The notes under the pieces: model-generated
The model's database searches: none
Told to the model about the DNA's origin: nothing
What the model saw: only the letters and a program-made list of their open reading frames with translations
Part shown: positions 17,057 through 25,853 of the stretch, piece after piece
Numbering within the stretch: the first letter of the stretch is position 1
Layout of the letters: each line of letters opens with the position of its first letter
Made by a program: the position numbers and the translations under genes
Assembly: GCF_014204865.1 (NCBI RefSeq)
Contig: NZ_JACHMG010000001.1
Location: forward strand, 5,916,501-5,980,500
DNA: 64,000 nt
DNA from: Amycolatopsis jiangsuensis
Lineage (GTDB): Bacteria > Actinomycetota > Actinomycetes > Mycobacteriales > Pseudonocardiaceae
Direction: 5' to 3'

Positions 17057-19936
17057 GTGATCCGTCGCGACGAGCGTCCCCGATCGGGCGACGCGACGGA
17101 GCCCGCTGTGCGGCGGGTCGGCGGCCGGTGGCGGCTGCGCAACTGGCACCTGCGCACCAAGCTCTTCGCCGTCCTGCTGATCCCCGCGCTCGCCGTGGTC
17201 GTGCTGGTCGGCCTGCGGATCACCAGCGATCTGGGGGACGCGCAGCAGCTCGCCGAGTTCGCCTCGCGCAGCCGGGTCGACGCGACGGTGGCCGAAATGG
17301 TGCACCAGCTGCAGCGGGAACGCGACGTCACGGTGCGGTTCGTGGCCGGCGGCCGGAAGGGCCCGACGACCGGTCTCAAAGCCCAGCGCACCCGGGTGGA
17401 CCAGGCGATCGGCACGTTCCAGAAGACCTTCTCCGACAGTGCGCCCCGGCTCGACACCACCGCCGCGGGCAGTCTGCAGCAGAGCGACGACCGGCTCGGC
17501 GTGCTCGGCGGCCTGCGTTACTCCGCCGAGCATTCCGCCTTCCCGGCCGACGCCGTGCTCCGCTCCTACAGCGAGCTGATCTCCGGTCTGCTCGACATCA
17601 GTGACACTGCGGCGGCGGACGTCTCGAACGGGGGGCTGGCGCGGCTGCGCCTGGCCGGCAACGCGCTGGCCCGGATCAAGGACCAGATGTCGGTCAAGCG
17701 GGCGGTCATGTCCGAGGCACTGGCCCAGGGCACGCTCAGCCGGGACCGCACCCGTTCGCTGCTCGGCGCCGAGGCGGAGCTGGCCGCCGCCCGCAACGAC
17801 TACCGCACCTTCGCCACCCCCGACCAGCAGCGGATGTACGACGACACGGTGATCGGGCTCGTCGTGGACATCGGCAACGACATGGTCGAATCGGCGCTGG
17901 TCCAGGCGGAGAACGACGAGTCGCTGTCCGGGCTCGACCCGGACCGCTGGGACACCGCGTCGACCTACACGGTCAACCTGGCCCACCAGGTGCAGCAGGC
18001 GCTGCTCGTCCAGCTGCAGCAGGAGACCGACACGCTCGCCGCCCGCGCCCGCACGTCGACGATCTGGGACGGCGGCGTCGTGCTGGCCGTGCTGCTGGTC
18101 GCCGGGGTGCTGTCGGTGATCATCGCGCGTTCGCTGCTGCGGCCGCTGCGCGTGCTGCGGCGCACCGCGCTCGACGTGGCCGACCATCGGCTGCCGGAAG
18201 CCGTGCAGCGGCTGCTCACCGAGCCCGACCCCGGACCGGAGAACCTGCGCCACCGTGCCGCGGTCGCGCCGGTGCCGGTCTTCACGCGCGAAGAAGTCGG
18301 CCAGGTCGCGCGCGCGTTCGACGCGGTGCACGGTGAGGCGGTGCGGCTGGCCGCGGAACAGGCGATGCTGCGCGAGAACGTCAACGCGATGTTCGTGAAC
18401 CTCTCGCAGCGCAGCCAGGATCTCGTCGAACGGCAGCTGTCGGTGCTCGACCGGATGGAAGCCGGTGAGCAGGATCCGGACACGCTCGCCGGCCTGTTCG
18501 AGCTGGACCACCTTGCCACCCGGATGCGGCGCAACAGCGAGAACCTGCTCGTGCTTTCCGGTACCGACCTCGTGCGTGAGGACTCCGGACCGGTCGTCGC
18601 GGACGAGATCATCGGCGCGGCACTGTCCGAAGTGGAGGATTACCAGCGGATCGAACTGGGCCCGGCGCCCGCGCTGGCGGTACGTGGCGAGGTGGTCAAC
18701 GACCTCGTGCACGTGGTGTCCGAACTGCTGGAGAACGCCACCCGTTACTCCGGCGAGGCGACCCCGGTCACCGTCGAGAGCGAGTGGACCGCCGAGCGCG
18801 CGTGGCGGATCGAGATCACCGACCGTGGTGCGGGCATGCCGCAGGCGGAGATCGACCGCACCAACCAGCGGCTGGGCGATCCGCCGGAGGTCGACGTCGA
18901 GGTGTCCCGGCGGATGGGCCTGTACGTGGTGGCGACTCTGGCGCTCCGGCACGACATCCGGGTTTCGCTGCGCCCGGGTGGGGGTGCCGGGCTGACCGCG
19001 GCCGTGCTCGTGCCTGCCGCGCTGATCGTCGAAGCACCCCCACTGCCGCAGCCGGCCGAACCGGAACCCGCGCCGGAGCCGGAGCTGCTCGCCCCGCTCA
19101 TCCCGGTCGAGCCGGAAGAGCCCGGCGCCCTGCTCACCCCGGTGCTGGAGCAAGGCCCGCCGCGGCGGGCACCGGTCGTCGAGAACGTCCCGCAGTGGCC
19201 ACCGGCGCAGGAGGAGCGGTCTCACCTGGACCTCGACGCGCCGACCGACCGGATGCCCGCCTACCGCGACGTGCTGTCGCGCTGGTTCGACTCCGCCGCG
19301 CCGGAGGGGGAGCCGCCCGCGCCGCCGGAACCGCGCGTGGTGGCGCCGGAACTGCTGGCCGAACAGCAGGAGCCGAAGTCGTTGCCGGAGCCGCAGTGGG
19401 TACCCGCGGTGGCGGTGCCGCCGGAGTTGCCGCCGGAGCCTGCGGCGGAGTTGCCGCCGGAAATGGTGCCGCAGGAGCCGCTGCCGCCGGGACCGTTGCC
19501 GCCGGAGCCCGAGTCCGTGCCGGAACCGCTGCGTGAGTCGGGGCCGCCGTCAGAAACGTTGTCAGAGCCGGTGTTCGAGGCGTTCCGCGATCCGGGGGTG
19601 GTGCCGGAGAACGAACCGCCGCCGTGGCCGCCGGTGGCGCCCGAACCGGCTGACGTGGCGTTCCCCACTGTGGATCCGGACGGGCCGGCCGACGGGCCGG
19701 CGCCGGCGTCGCTGCCGCTGTGGCCGACGCCGGATGAGCTGGAGCAGGAGGACGGCGCCGAGGACACCTGGCCGTTCCTGCGCGTCGCCGAGGTGGTGGA
19801 CCCCGGGCAGGTGCCCGAGCAGCGGCCGATACTCTCGCTTTCCCCCGAAGCGGTGCGCGAGCGGATGACGAGCCTGCAAGGCGGGTTCCGGCGCGGCCGG
19901 CACTCCCGGGGGGACGACACCCCGCACTCGGATTGA
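17057..19936 (+). CDS. NIT-domain sensor histidine kinase, CvnA-like
   Basis: The 959-residue protein has a membrane segment at about 37-56, an external nitrate/nitrite-sensing (NIT) domain to about 335, a second membrane helix (338-358), a HAMP region, then helical RENVNAMFVNLSQRSQDLVE and [15 protein letters not shown] segments. A GHKL ATPase follows with N box SELLENATRYS near 555 and DRGAGMP. The last 300 residues are Pro/Glu-rich and disordered, ending in an Arg-rich tail. It is paralogous to the kinase at 32349-35468 but has no roadblock, DUF742 or GTPase gene next to it. The GTG start has GGAAG upstream. NIT domains bind nitrate in some proteins; the ligand here is unknown. Confidence 0.93.
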   Translation: MIRRDERPRSGDATEPAVRRVGGRWRLRNWHLRTKLFAVLLIPALAVVVLVGLRITSDLGDAQQLAEFASRSRVDATVAEMVHQLQRERDVTVRFVAGGRKGPTTGLKAQRTRVDQAIGTFQKTFSDSAPRLDTTAAGSLQQSDDRLGVLGGLRYSAEHSAFPADAVLRSYSELISGLLDISDTAAADVSNGGLARLRLAGNALARIKDQMSVKRAVMSEALAQGTLSRDRTRSLLGAEAELAAARNDYRTFATPDQQRMYDDTVIGLVVDIGNDMVESALVQAENDESLSGLDPDRWDTASTYTVNLAHQVQQALLVQLQQETDTLAARARTSTIWDGGVVLAVLLVAGVLSVIIARSLLRPLRVLRRTALDVADHRLPEAVQRLLTEPDPGPENLRHRAAVAPVPVFTREEVGQVARAFDAVHGEAVRLAAEQAMLRENVNAMFVNLSQRSQDLVERQLSVLDRMEAGEQDPDTLAGLFELDHLATRMRRNSENLLVLSGTDLVREDSGPVVADEIIGAALSEVEDYQRIELGPAPALAVRGEVVNDLVHVVSELLENATRYSGEATPVTVESEWTAERAWRIEITDRGAGMPQAEIDRTNQRLGDPPEVDVEVSRRMGLYVVATLALRHDIRVSLRPGGGAGLTAAVLVPAALIVEAPPLPQPAEPEPAPEPELLAPLIPVEPEEPGALLTPVLEQGPPRRAPVVENVPQWPPAQEERSHLDLDAPTDRMPAYRDVLSRWFDSAAPEGEPPAPPEPRVVAPELLAEQQEPKSLPEPQWVPAVAVPPELPPEPAAELPPEMVPQEPLPPGPLPPEPESVPEPLRESGPPSETLSEPVFEAFRDPGVVPENEPPPWPPVAPEPADVAFPTVDPDGPADGPAPASLPLWPTPDELEQEDGAEDTWPFLRVAEVVDPGQVPEQRPILSLSPEAVRERMTSLQGGFRRGRHSRGDDTPHSD

Positions 19937-19947
19937 ACGGAAGACCG

Positions 19948-20625
19948 ATGAGCTCGACGACCGCCCTGCTGGAAGTGATCGCGCTGAGCGCCGAGGACGC
20001 GGAGCGCGCGCAGGAGGGCGGCGCGGACCGGCTCGAACTGGTCGCGGACATGGCTTCCGACGGCCTCACCCCGTCCGTGGAGACGGTGCGCGCTGTGCTC
20101 GCGGCCACCGACCTGCCGGTCCGCGTGATGCTCCGCGCGGAGAACTCGTTCGCTGCCGGGGACATCGACGCGCTGCGGGCCATCGTGGCCGGGCTGCTCG
20201 ACGCCGGCGCCCGTGAGTTCGTGTTCGGCTTCCTGACCGAGGATTCCGAGGTCGACGTGGACGCCTGTCGCGTGCTGCTGAAGGAGATCGACGGGCAGCC
20301 GTGGACGTTCCATCGCGCCATCGACCGAGCCCTGGACCCACTCGCCGCGTGCGGCGTGCTGGCCGAACTGGGCTGCGACACGGTGCTCGCCGCGGGGCAT
20401 CCGAACGGCGTCGGCAGCGGTCTGCCGGTGTTGCAGCAGCTCGCCAGGCGCGCAGCCGGACCGGAGCTGCTGGTCGGTGGCGGGCTGCGTGCGCAACAGG
20501 TCCACTTGCTGCGCGCCGGTGGGGTGCGCGGGTTCCACGTGGGGGGCGCGGTGCGTCCGGACGGCTGGGAAGCGCCGGTCGACGCGGCCGCGGTGCGGGA
20601 GTGGGCCGAGCTGGTCAAGGGCTGA
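19948..20625 (+). CDS. cutC: CutC family protein
   Basis: The 225-residue TIM-barrel protein shows CutC signatures: LLEVIALSAEDAERAQEGGA near the N-terminus, then GADRLELV, a FHRAIDRA segment and a C-terminal GGGLRAQQVHLL followed by FHVGGAVR. CutC has been linked to copper handling, but its biochemical activity is disputed. The ATG at 19948 is 11 bases after the kinase stop with GGAAG between, so it is probably cotranscribed with the kinase. A hairpin with a T run follows the stop. Confidence 0.9.
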   Translation: MSSTTALLEVIALSAEDAERAQEGGADRLELVADMASDGLTPSVETVRAVLAATDLPVRVMLRAENSFAAGDIDALRAIVAGLLDAGAREFVFGFLTEDSEVDVDACRVLLKEIDGQPWTFHRAIDRALDPLAACGVLAELGCDTVLAAGHPNGVGSGLPVLQQLARRAAGPELLVGGGLRAQQVHLLRAGGVRGFHVGGAVRPDGWEAPVDAAAVREWAELVKG

Positions 20626-20644
20626 AACCCCGCGTCACCCCGAA

Positions 20645-20670
20645 TTCCCGGGATCCGGGAACGGGTTTTT
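20645..20670 (+). terminator. Terminator after cutC
   Basis: TTCCCGG and CCGGGAA pair around a GAT loop (20645-20661), followed by CGGGTTTTT. This is a compact intrinsic terminator 20 bases after the cutC stop. Confidence 0.7.
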
Positions 20671-20912
20671 CTCCCGGAGGACCGGATTGTCCGCATATTT
20701 CCGTTCCGGCCCACCGGGGTAGCCGGGCGAATCGGGACGACCTCGCCTAAAACGGCCGGAAATTGCCGTGGTGAAACAAAAACCAACCACTCCGAAGGTC
20801 AGCCAAAAGTAGGTTCCTCCGGTCCGGACGGTTTCTTATGCTCGGCGAAACAGGGTCGAGCTCCGGGTCCGCCGGGAGTGTTTCGACCCGGTCCCCCATG
20901 GAAGGAATCGCC

Positions 20913-22556
20913 ATGCGCATGCGCAAGCTCGTCGCCGCGGCCGTCCCGCTGCCGGCGTTGCTGTGCCTTTCGCTGACCGGTGTGGCCAACGCCGATCCGC
21001 TGATTTCCTTGTCCGGCAATGACGCGCCGCTCGTCGCCAGTGCACGCAGTGGCGATGTCGACGGTGCCAGGCAGATCACCGCCGCGTTGTCGTTGAAGCT
21101 GCACAACCAGCAAGCGCTGCGGCAGTTCCTCGCGGACGTGCAGAATCCGGCCTCGCCGAACTACCACCACTTCCTCACCCCGCAGCAGTTCACTACTGCA
21201 TTCGGCCCAACCCAGGCCGAGGCGGATCAGGCGGTCGAATTCCTGAAAGACAATGGCGCCACCGGGATCACGGTTTCCGGTAACCGTCAGGCGGTCACCT
21301 TCTCCGGTACCGCGGCCCAGCTGGAATCCGCGTTCCACACCGGGATCGGGAATTACCTCGACACGGTCACCGGCCGCACCTTCTTCGCCAACGACTCCGC
21401 TCCGGCGCTGCCGAAGTCGGTGGCGTCGGTGGTCGACTCCGTGGTCGGGCTCGACAACCACGCGGTCCAGCAGCACTCCACAACCGAACAGGCCCCGCAC
21501 GCGGCCAAAGCGGTGACCCCGGACATCCTCAAGAAGGCGTACGGCACCGGCGATCTCTCGGCCACCGGTGCCGGGGTGAGCGTGGGTTTCGTCGAGTTCG
21601 ACGGGTACGACAAGTCGGACATCACGGCCTACGACTCGAAGTACGGCCTCAAGGGCGGCTCGGTGACCACCGTACCGGTCAACGGCACGAGCTACGACGA
21701 CAGCCCGGGTCAGGGGGAGACCGAGGTCGACCTGGACGTCGAGGTCGTGCACGCGGTGGCCGCCGCGGCGGACTCCTACGTGTACGAGGCGGAGAACTCC
21801 AGCGCCGGCGAGCTGGCGATGTACCAGCAGATCGCGTCGGACAAGAAGGTCTCGGTGGTCTCCATCTCGTGGGGTGCTTGCGAAGCGGCGGAGGGTGCTT
21901 CGGCGGCCAACAGCGTGGACAAGGCGATCGCCACCGGCACCGCGGAGGGCATCAGCTACTTCGCCGCCGCGGGCGACGACGGCACCACCGACTGCGCTCG
22001 CCAGAACGGCTCGAAGGACAAGGCGGTCGACTTCCCCGCGTCCAGCCCGAATGTCTCGGGCGTCGGCGGCACGCAGCTGTCGGTGGACTCGTCGAACGGC
22101 TACGACGGTGAGGTCGCGTGGAACGACGGCGCCTCCGGTGGCGCCGGCGGTGGTGGCACGTCCACGATCTTCGACGCGCCGTCCTGGCAGGGCAAGCAGA
22201 GCACGACCAAGCGCGAGGTTCCGGACGTTTCGGCGGACGCCGCGCAGGGCTCGGCCTACACCATCGTTTCCGGTGGCCAGACCGGCAACGTGTGGGGCAC
22301 CTCGGGTGCGGCTCCGCTGTGGGCGGGCTTCACCGTGCTGCAGAACGAGGTCAGCGGGGGCCCGCTGGGCAACCTGAACCCGAAGTTCTACGACATCGGC
22401 AACGGCGCGCAGTACGGCAGCGGCTTCAACGACGTGACCGAGGGCAACAACGACTTCAACGGCACGACCGGCTTCAGCGCCGGAACCGGCTACGACCAGG
22501 TCACCGGCTGGGGTTCGTTCAAGGGCGCCGGGCTCTCCGGTCTGCTCGGCAGCTGA
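20913..22556 (+). CDS. Secreted S53 (sedolisin/kumamolisin) peptidase
   Basis: The 547-residue precursor has a signal peptide (MRMRKLVAAAVPL to about VANA), a pro-kumamolisin activation domain to about residue 210 and an S53 catalytic domain. The triad residues are seen as E271 and D275 in ETEVDLD, and S464 in GTSGAAPLW; the oxyanion Asp is in AAAGDDG (D355/D356). A C-terminal calcium site is suggested by NDVTEGNNDFN and GYDQVTGWGS. Sedolisins are serine-carboxyl proteases usually active at acid pH. Earlier in-frame starts exist, but the ATG at 20913 has GAAGGA ahead and begins the signal peptide. It is monocistronic. Confidence 0.95.
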   Translation: MRMRKLVAAAVPLPALLCLSLTGVANADPLISLSGNDAPLVASARSGDVDGARQITAALSLKLHNQQALRQFLADVQNPASPNYHHFLTPQQFTTAFGPTQAEADQAVEFLKDNGATGITVSGNRQAVTFSGTAAQLESAFHTGIGNYLDTVTGRTFFANDSAPALPKSVASVVDSVVGLDNHAVQQHSTTEQAPHAAKAVTPDILKKAYGTGDLSATGAGVSVGFVEFDGYDKSDITAYDSKYGLKGGSVTTVPVNGTSYDDSPGQGETEVDLDVEVVHAVAAAADSYVYEAENSSAGELAMYQQIASDKKVSVVSISWGACEAAEGASAANSVDKAIATGTAEGISYFAAAGDDGTTDCARQNGSKDKAVDFPASSPNVSGVGGTQLSVDSSNGYDGEVAWNDGASGGAGGGGTSTIFDAPSWQGKQSTTKREVPDVSADAAQGSAYTIVSGGQTGNVWGTSGAAPLWAGFTVLQNEVSGGPLGNLNPKFYDIGNGAQYGSGFNDVTEGNNDFNGTTGFSAGTGYDQVTGWGSFKGAGLSGLLGS

Positions 22557-22564
22557 CCCGCTCG

Positions 22565-22607
22565 CTCCCGCGTGCGTGCCTGCCCAGCGCGGACACGCAC
22601 GCGGGAG
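22565..22607. terminator. Bidirectional terminator between convergent genes
   Basis: CTCCCGCGTGCGTG (22565-22578) pairs with CACGCACGCGGGAG (22594-22607) around a 15-base loop. It fills the entire gap between the S53 peptidase stop and the EspG stop. Confidence 0.8.
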
Positions 22608-23273
22608 TCATCCGAGCCGGTCCCGGGCCGCTTCCAACGCGGCTGCGACATCCGTGCGATCCGCCGGTGCGAGGGTGGCTTCGGCTCCGGACCCGGTCAG
22701 GAGCCAACGTCCCTCCGGGGTGTCGCAGACGCGCAGCGGTGCGCTGCACAGGTGGTGGCCGTCCGGCGCGCGGGACTCGACGTACAGTTCGGCCACCATG
22801 ACCGGCGGAGCGTCGAAGAGGCCGGGCCTGAACGGTCGCGGCTCGCCGATCGCTTCGGCGCCGGCTGGCAGGACGTCGGCCAGCACTCGCGCGAGATTGG
22901 TCTCGCGGAAGGTGCGGACGAAGATCTCGTCCTCGTCGCGTACGGCGATGACGCGGAACCACCGGTTGCCGGAGACGAGCACGCCCAGCCGCACGTCGCG
23001 GACCGTGTCCGCGAACCAGCCGAACCGGGCTTCCGGCGGCCGGGTCAGCAGCGCGGTCAGGTCGGCCAGCTCGGGTTCGTCGGCGTCGAACGGAGGTATG
23101 CCGTGCCGGAGCACCAGCTCCCGGACCGCCAGCTCGGCGTGCCGGGACTCCTGCGAGTCCCGCCAGACCGGCTGCGGAGCCAGCACCGGATGCAGTTCGC
23201 CGCCGGTGAGGGTGGTGACCAGATCGGCCAGCTCGGTGTCCCGGAAGACCGCGGGCCGGGCGAACCACACCAT
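22608..23273 (-). CDS. EspG-family ESX chaperone (cassette 1)
   Basis: The 221-residue protein matches the EspG family of cytosolic chaperones that hold PE/PPE-type substrates for ESX (type VII) secretion. The recognisable parts are LADLVTTLTGGELHPVLAP near the start, a NRWFRVIAVRDEDEIFVRTF core with an ETNLARVLADVLP helix, and a C-terminal ALEAARDRLG helix. Its ATG overlaps the stop of the upstream PPE-like gene as TGATG, indicating translational coupling. The reading frame continues upstream only because of the frameshift in that gene. It is the last gene of a four-gene minus-strand operon and ends at a bidirectional terminator. Confidence 0.82.
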   Translation of the reverse strand: MVWFARPAVFRDTELADLVTTLTGGELHPVLAPQPVWRDSQESRHAELAVRELVLRHGIPPFDADEPELADLTALLTRPPEARFGWFADTVRDVRLGVLVSGNRWFRVIAVRDEDEIFVRTFRETNLARVLADVLPAGAEAIGEPRPFRPGLFDAPPVMVAELYVESRAPDGHHLCSAPLRVCDTPEGRWLLTGSGAEATLAPADRTDVAAALEAARDRLG

Positions 23274-24548
23274 CACTCGCCGATGACGGGTGGCACCGGT
23301 TTCACCCCGCTCTCGGACGACACCTCCTTCGCCCCGAACGGATCCTCGCCCCGTACGGGATAGCGACGCCGGTGCTCGTTCTCCTCGGACCTGCCTCGTG
23401 ACGGCGGCGGAGTGCCGGCCAGCGCGGAGGACTTGTCCGTGGCTGCCGGACGGGTCGCCGGCCCGGACTGGCCGGCGGCTCGCGTACCCCCGCCGCCGCG
23501 CGGTTCGCCGCCGGGCGGGGTGGTGTGGCGGGGCGTGTTGCCGGGTGGTTCGGGCGGCGCGGTGCGGAAAGCGTTGCCGGATGGTGGGTTTCGGGAGGTG
23601 CTGCCGGGTGGCGGGGTACGGGAGGCGTTGCCGGGTGGCGGGTTTCGGGAGGTACTGCCGGGTGGCGGGGTACGGGAGGCGTTGCCCGGCGGTGCGAACG
23701 GGGCTGTGGCCGGCGGTGCGGGCCCGGGGTGCGTCAAGACCCATGTCGATCCCGGGGCCCCGACGCGGGCTGTCCGGGCCCGGCGGAGCGAGACGGTCGG
23801 GTGTGCGGACCTCGCCCTCGGGTGTGCTTGCCGTCTCGGTGACCTGCGCGGGATCTGGGATCAGGCTGGTCCCCGCCGTTCGCGAGGTGGTCTCGTCTCG
23901 GCCGTGGGTGGCCGGGGCCGCGTTGTCCGGCGACCGGGTGCCGCCACGGTGATCGATCGGTGAGACGTCGTCGTGGGCCGGGGCGGGCCGTGGTGTTGCC
24001 GGATGGCGCGCGCCTTGCCGCGGCAGGGCCGGTTTCTGCTGGACGGACGTCTCACCGGTCGTGGTGGTGCCGTAGCCGTCCGGCATGGCGGCGGCGCCGC
24101 GCGTGGCCTGCTCCGTCCAGGTCCGCATCGCCGCGACGTTGTTCGCCGCGGTCTCCTGTGCCTTGACGACCCGGTCGAGGTAGCTCACGCCGGAGACGGG
24201 ACCGCCGAGCACCGCGTCGGCGAATCCTGGCAGCTCGGGAACGGGCTGGACCTGGTTGCGGGCCCGGTGGAAGTTCTCGGCGTGCTCGTGCAGCAGCTGT
24301 TCCATCCGCTGCAGCCCGTCCATCGCCTGCAGGTACGCGGGCGGCAGCGGGCCGGCCCCGCGCTGCGCGGCGTCGGCGCCGCCGCCTTGCCAGGACTCGT
24401 CCAGCCGAGCCGCGGCCGCGCGCAGGTCCCCGGCGAGCTGCTGGTACTGCCCGCGCACCCGCCCGAGCAGATCGGCGACCGCGACGAGCGCGGCGGTCCC
24501 GTTCGCCTCGGCGAAGTTCTGGTAGATCTCCTGACCGGTCATCGCCAC
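23273..24548 (-). CDS. PPE/WXG100-like ESX substrate with internal frameshift (cassette 1)
   Basis: From the GTG at 24548 (GGGAGG upstream) one frame encodes a helical N-terminal domain of about 160 residues, with YQNFAEANGTAALVAVADLL, a SWQGGGADAAQ WxG-type turn and an ENFHRARNQV helix. A Thr/Pro-rich linker follows. The natural C-terminus is in another frame: Pro-rich 9-residue repeats (PGNASRTPP/PGSTSRNPP) and the tail FGAKEVSSESG to VPPVIGE, whose TGA overlaps the EspG start. The first frame instead runs on into EspG. The frame switch must lie between about 23860 and 23580. The total length is not a multiple of three, so this is a sequencing error, real inactivation or recoding. Confidence 0.7.
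23587..23694 (-). repeat. 54-bp coding repeat in the PPE-like gene
   Basis: Two 54-bp units starting at 23587 and 23641 encode, on the minus strand, 18-residue Pro-rich blocks made of two related 9-residue halves. Diverged copies flank them. Confidence 0.8.
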
Positions 24549-24551
24549 GGT

Positions 24552-25136
24552 TCAGCCTCCCTGCTCGATCCGGTCGAGGACGGCCCCCGCGAGGTTCCGC
24601 ACCGCGGTGCACGAGTCGTCACCGGGCCGGCCGATGACGGTGAGCACGAGGTACCACTGGGCGTTCACCCCCACGCCGAGCGTGCAGGCGCCGTCTGGAC
24701 GACCGTCGTCCCGGCTGTGGAAGACGGCGGGATAATCGGCGACCTCGGTCGGGGAGAAATAGCCTTCAAGGTATTCACCCACCAGCTGGAGCCGGTAGAG
24801 CAGCCGAAGTCCGTCGTCGGCGTGTGCCACGATGACTCCGCCGACGACGTGTGGGCCGCCGAAATCCCAGCTGCACGCCGGATCGCCGGTGAACGATCGG
24901 GCCGGTCTGCCCGGTGCTCGTCCGTTGAACTTCCTGAGGTGCGCCGCGTCCATCGCACTGCAGGGGGCGGCGGCGTAGCGGGTGACGTCGAGTGGATGAG
25001 GCACGGCGATCTGCGGGGCGTTGTTCGAGTTCGCGGATTTCGCCACCCCGTCGATTGCCTGATTTCCGCACGCGGCGGTGCCGAAAACAGTCAGCGCACT
25101 CCAGAACGCCACTGCTGCGGATCTCCGGAACCTCAT
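24552..25136 (-). CDS. DUF3558-type lipoprotein (cassette 1)
   Basis: The 194-residue product has a lipoprotein signal ending GTAACGNQ and a domain with the DUF3558 pattern: an APCSAMDAAHLRKFN segment, a central DPACSWDF, and a C-terminal DSCTAVRNLAGAVLDRI helix. DUF3558 lipoproteins are common in actinomycetes and of unknown function. Its ATG overlaps the stop of the preceding gene by four bases, and its stop is 3 bases before the next GTG. This places it firmly in the EspG/PPE operon, so a role at the membrane in the ESX-linked system is inferred. Confidence 0.8.
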   Translation of the reverse strand: MRFRRSAAVAFWSALTVFGTAACGNQAIDGVAKSANSNNAPQIAVPHPLDVTRYAAAPCSAMDAAHLRKFNGRAPGRPARSFTGDPACSWDFGGPHVVGGVIVAHADDGLRLLYRLQLVGEYLEGYFSPTEVADYPAVFHSRDDGRPDGACTLGVGVNAQWYLVLTVIGRPGDDSCTAVRNLAGAVLDRIEQGG

Positions 25137-25522
25137 TTCTCGAAGAGCTTTCCGGTCGCTTCCTCGGTGTTCTGGTATTCACCGGCCGCACGCCGGAGTG
25201 AGTCGGTGAGTGAACCGAGGTATGCGATCGCGGCCAATGACGCTTGGGACGCCCTGCCCAGCGATCGGGCGGCCGAAAGCGCGTGGGTCGCCGCGGGTTC
25301 GTCAGCCGAGGTGCGGGTGTTATTCTCGTATGCACTCGTCAGCAGGTAATGTGCGTCTTTGGCCCGATCGAGCAGAGCTTCGAGCGACGTGATGTGTCGC
25401 TTCAGTTCGTCCGGTTCGACGAGGTAACCGGCAGCCGGTCGGGCGTGCGCCGGATCGAACAGCTCCGCAGCCGACGAGTACGACGAGTGGATTGCGCGGG
25501 AGTTCTTCGGGTCCGGTTGCAC
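25133..25522 (-). CDS. Small helical ESX-associated protein (cassette 1)
   Basis: The 129-residue product is mostly helical: after a PDPKNSRAIHSSYSS start it has PDELKRHITSLEALLDRAKD, LSAARSLGRASQASLA and a final LRRAAGEYQNTEEATGKLF. It resembles small WXG100-like or EspC-like partners in composition and size but has no clear WxG motif. The GTG at 25522 has GGGAGGGCGC upstream; the longer frame adds 41 residues without such a site. It is the first gene of cassette 1 and overlaps the lipoprotein gene by ATGA. The region 25523-25853 upstream shows no gene and should hold the divergent promoters. Confidence 0.62.
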   Translation of the reverse strand: MQPDPKNSRAIHSSYSSAAELFDPAHARPAAGYLVEPDELKRHITSLEALLDRAKDAHYLLTSAYENNTRTSADEPAATHALSAARSLGRASQASLAAIAYLGSLTDSLRRAAGEYQNTEEATGKLFEK

Positions 25523-25853
25523 GCGCCCTCCCCTGGCGGTTCGAATTCCCGGACTCCTGAACGTAACATGCAGAGCTGTTGTGCACATGGAAAATTGCAG
25601 AAATTCCTCCATTTGCCGAATGCGCAGATGCGCATGCACGTGCATTTACCGCGACGCGCGGGGTGAACGTCACCGTTCGTGTCGGCAAGTGAGGACGCCA
25701 GACTCCCGAGCGGGTGAACGTGGACCACCGGGCGGGGCATAGCATCGGACGGTGGCCGCCGCCGAGGGTGGTGTGCTCAAGTCGGATGCGGGGTGACCGC
25801 ACGTACCGAGGAAAGGGGGTGGGGAGCCGGCCCGTCGGGCTCCCTGACTGCCA

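Noticed and set aside
16985..19225. 746-codon frame opposite the first NIT kinase
   Set aside because: It is a shadow of the kinase gene, with no recognisable domain.
23273..23737. Separate 154-codon Pro-rich gene
   Set aside because: Its apparent start is a TTG without a ribosome site inside the PPE-like gene; it is better explained as that protein's C-terminus after a frame switch.
25538..25556. GGTTCGAATTCC resembling a tRNA T-loop
   Set aside because: Flanks do not pair and no cloverleaf fits; it lies just upstream of a well-supported GTG start.
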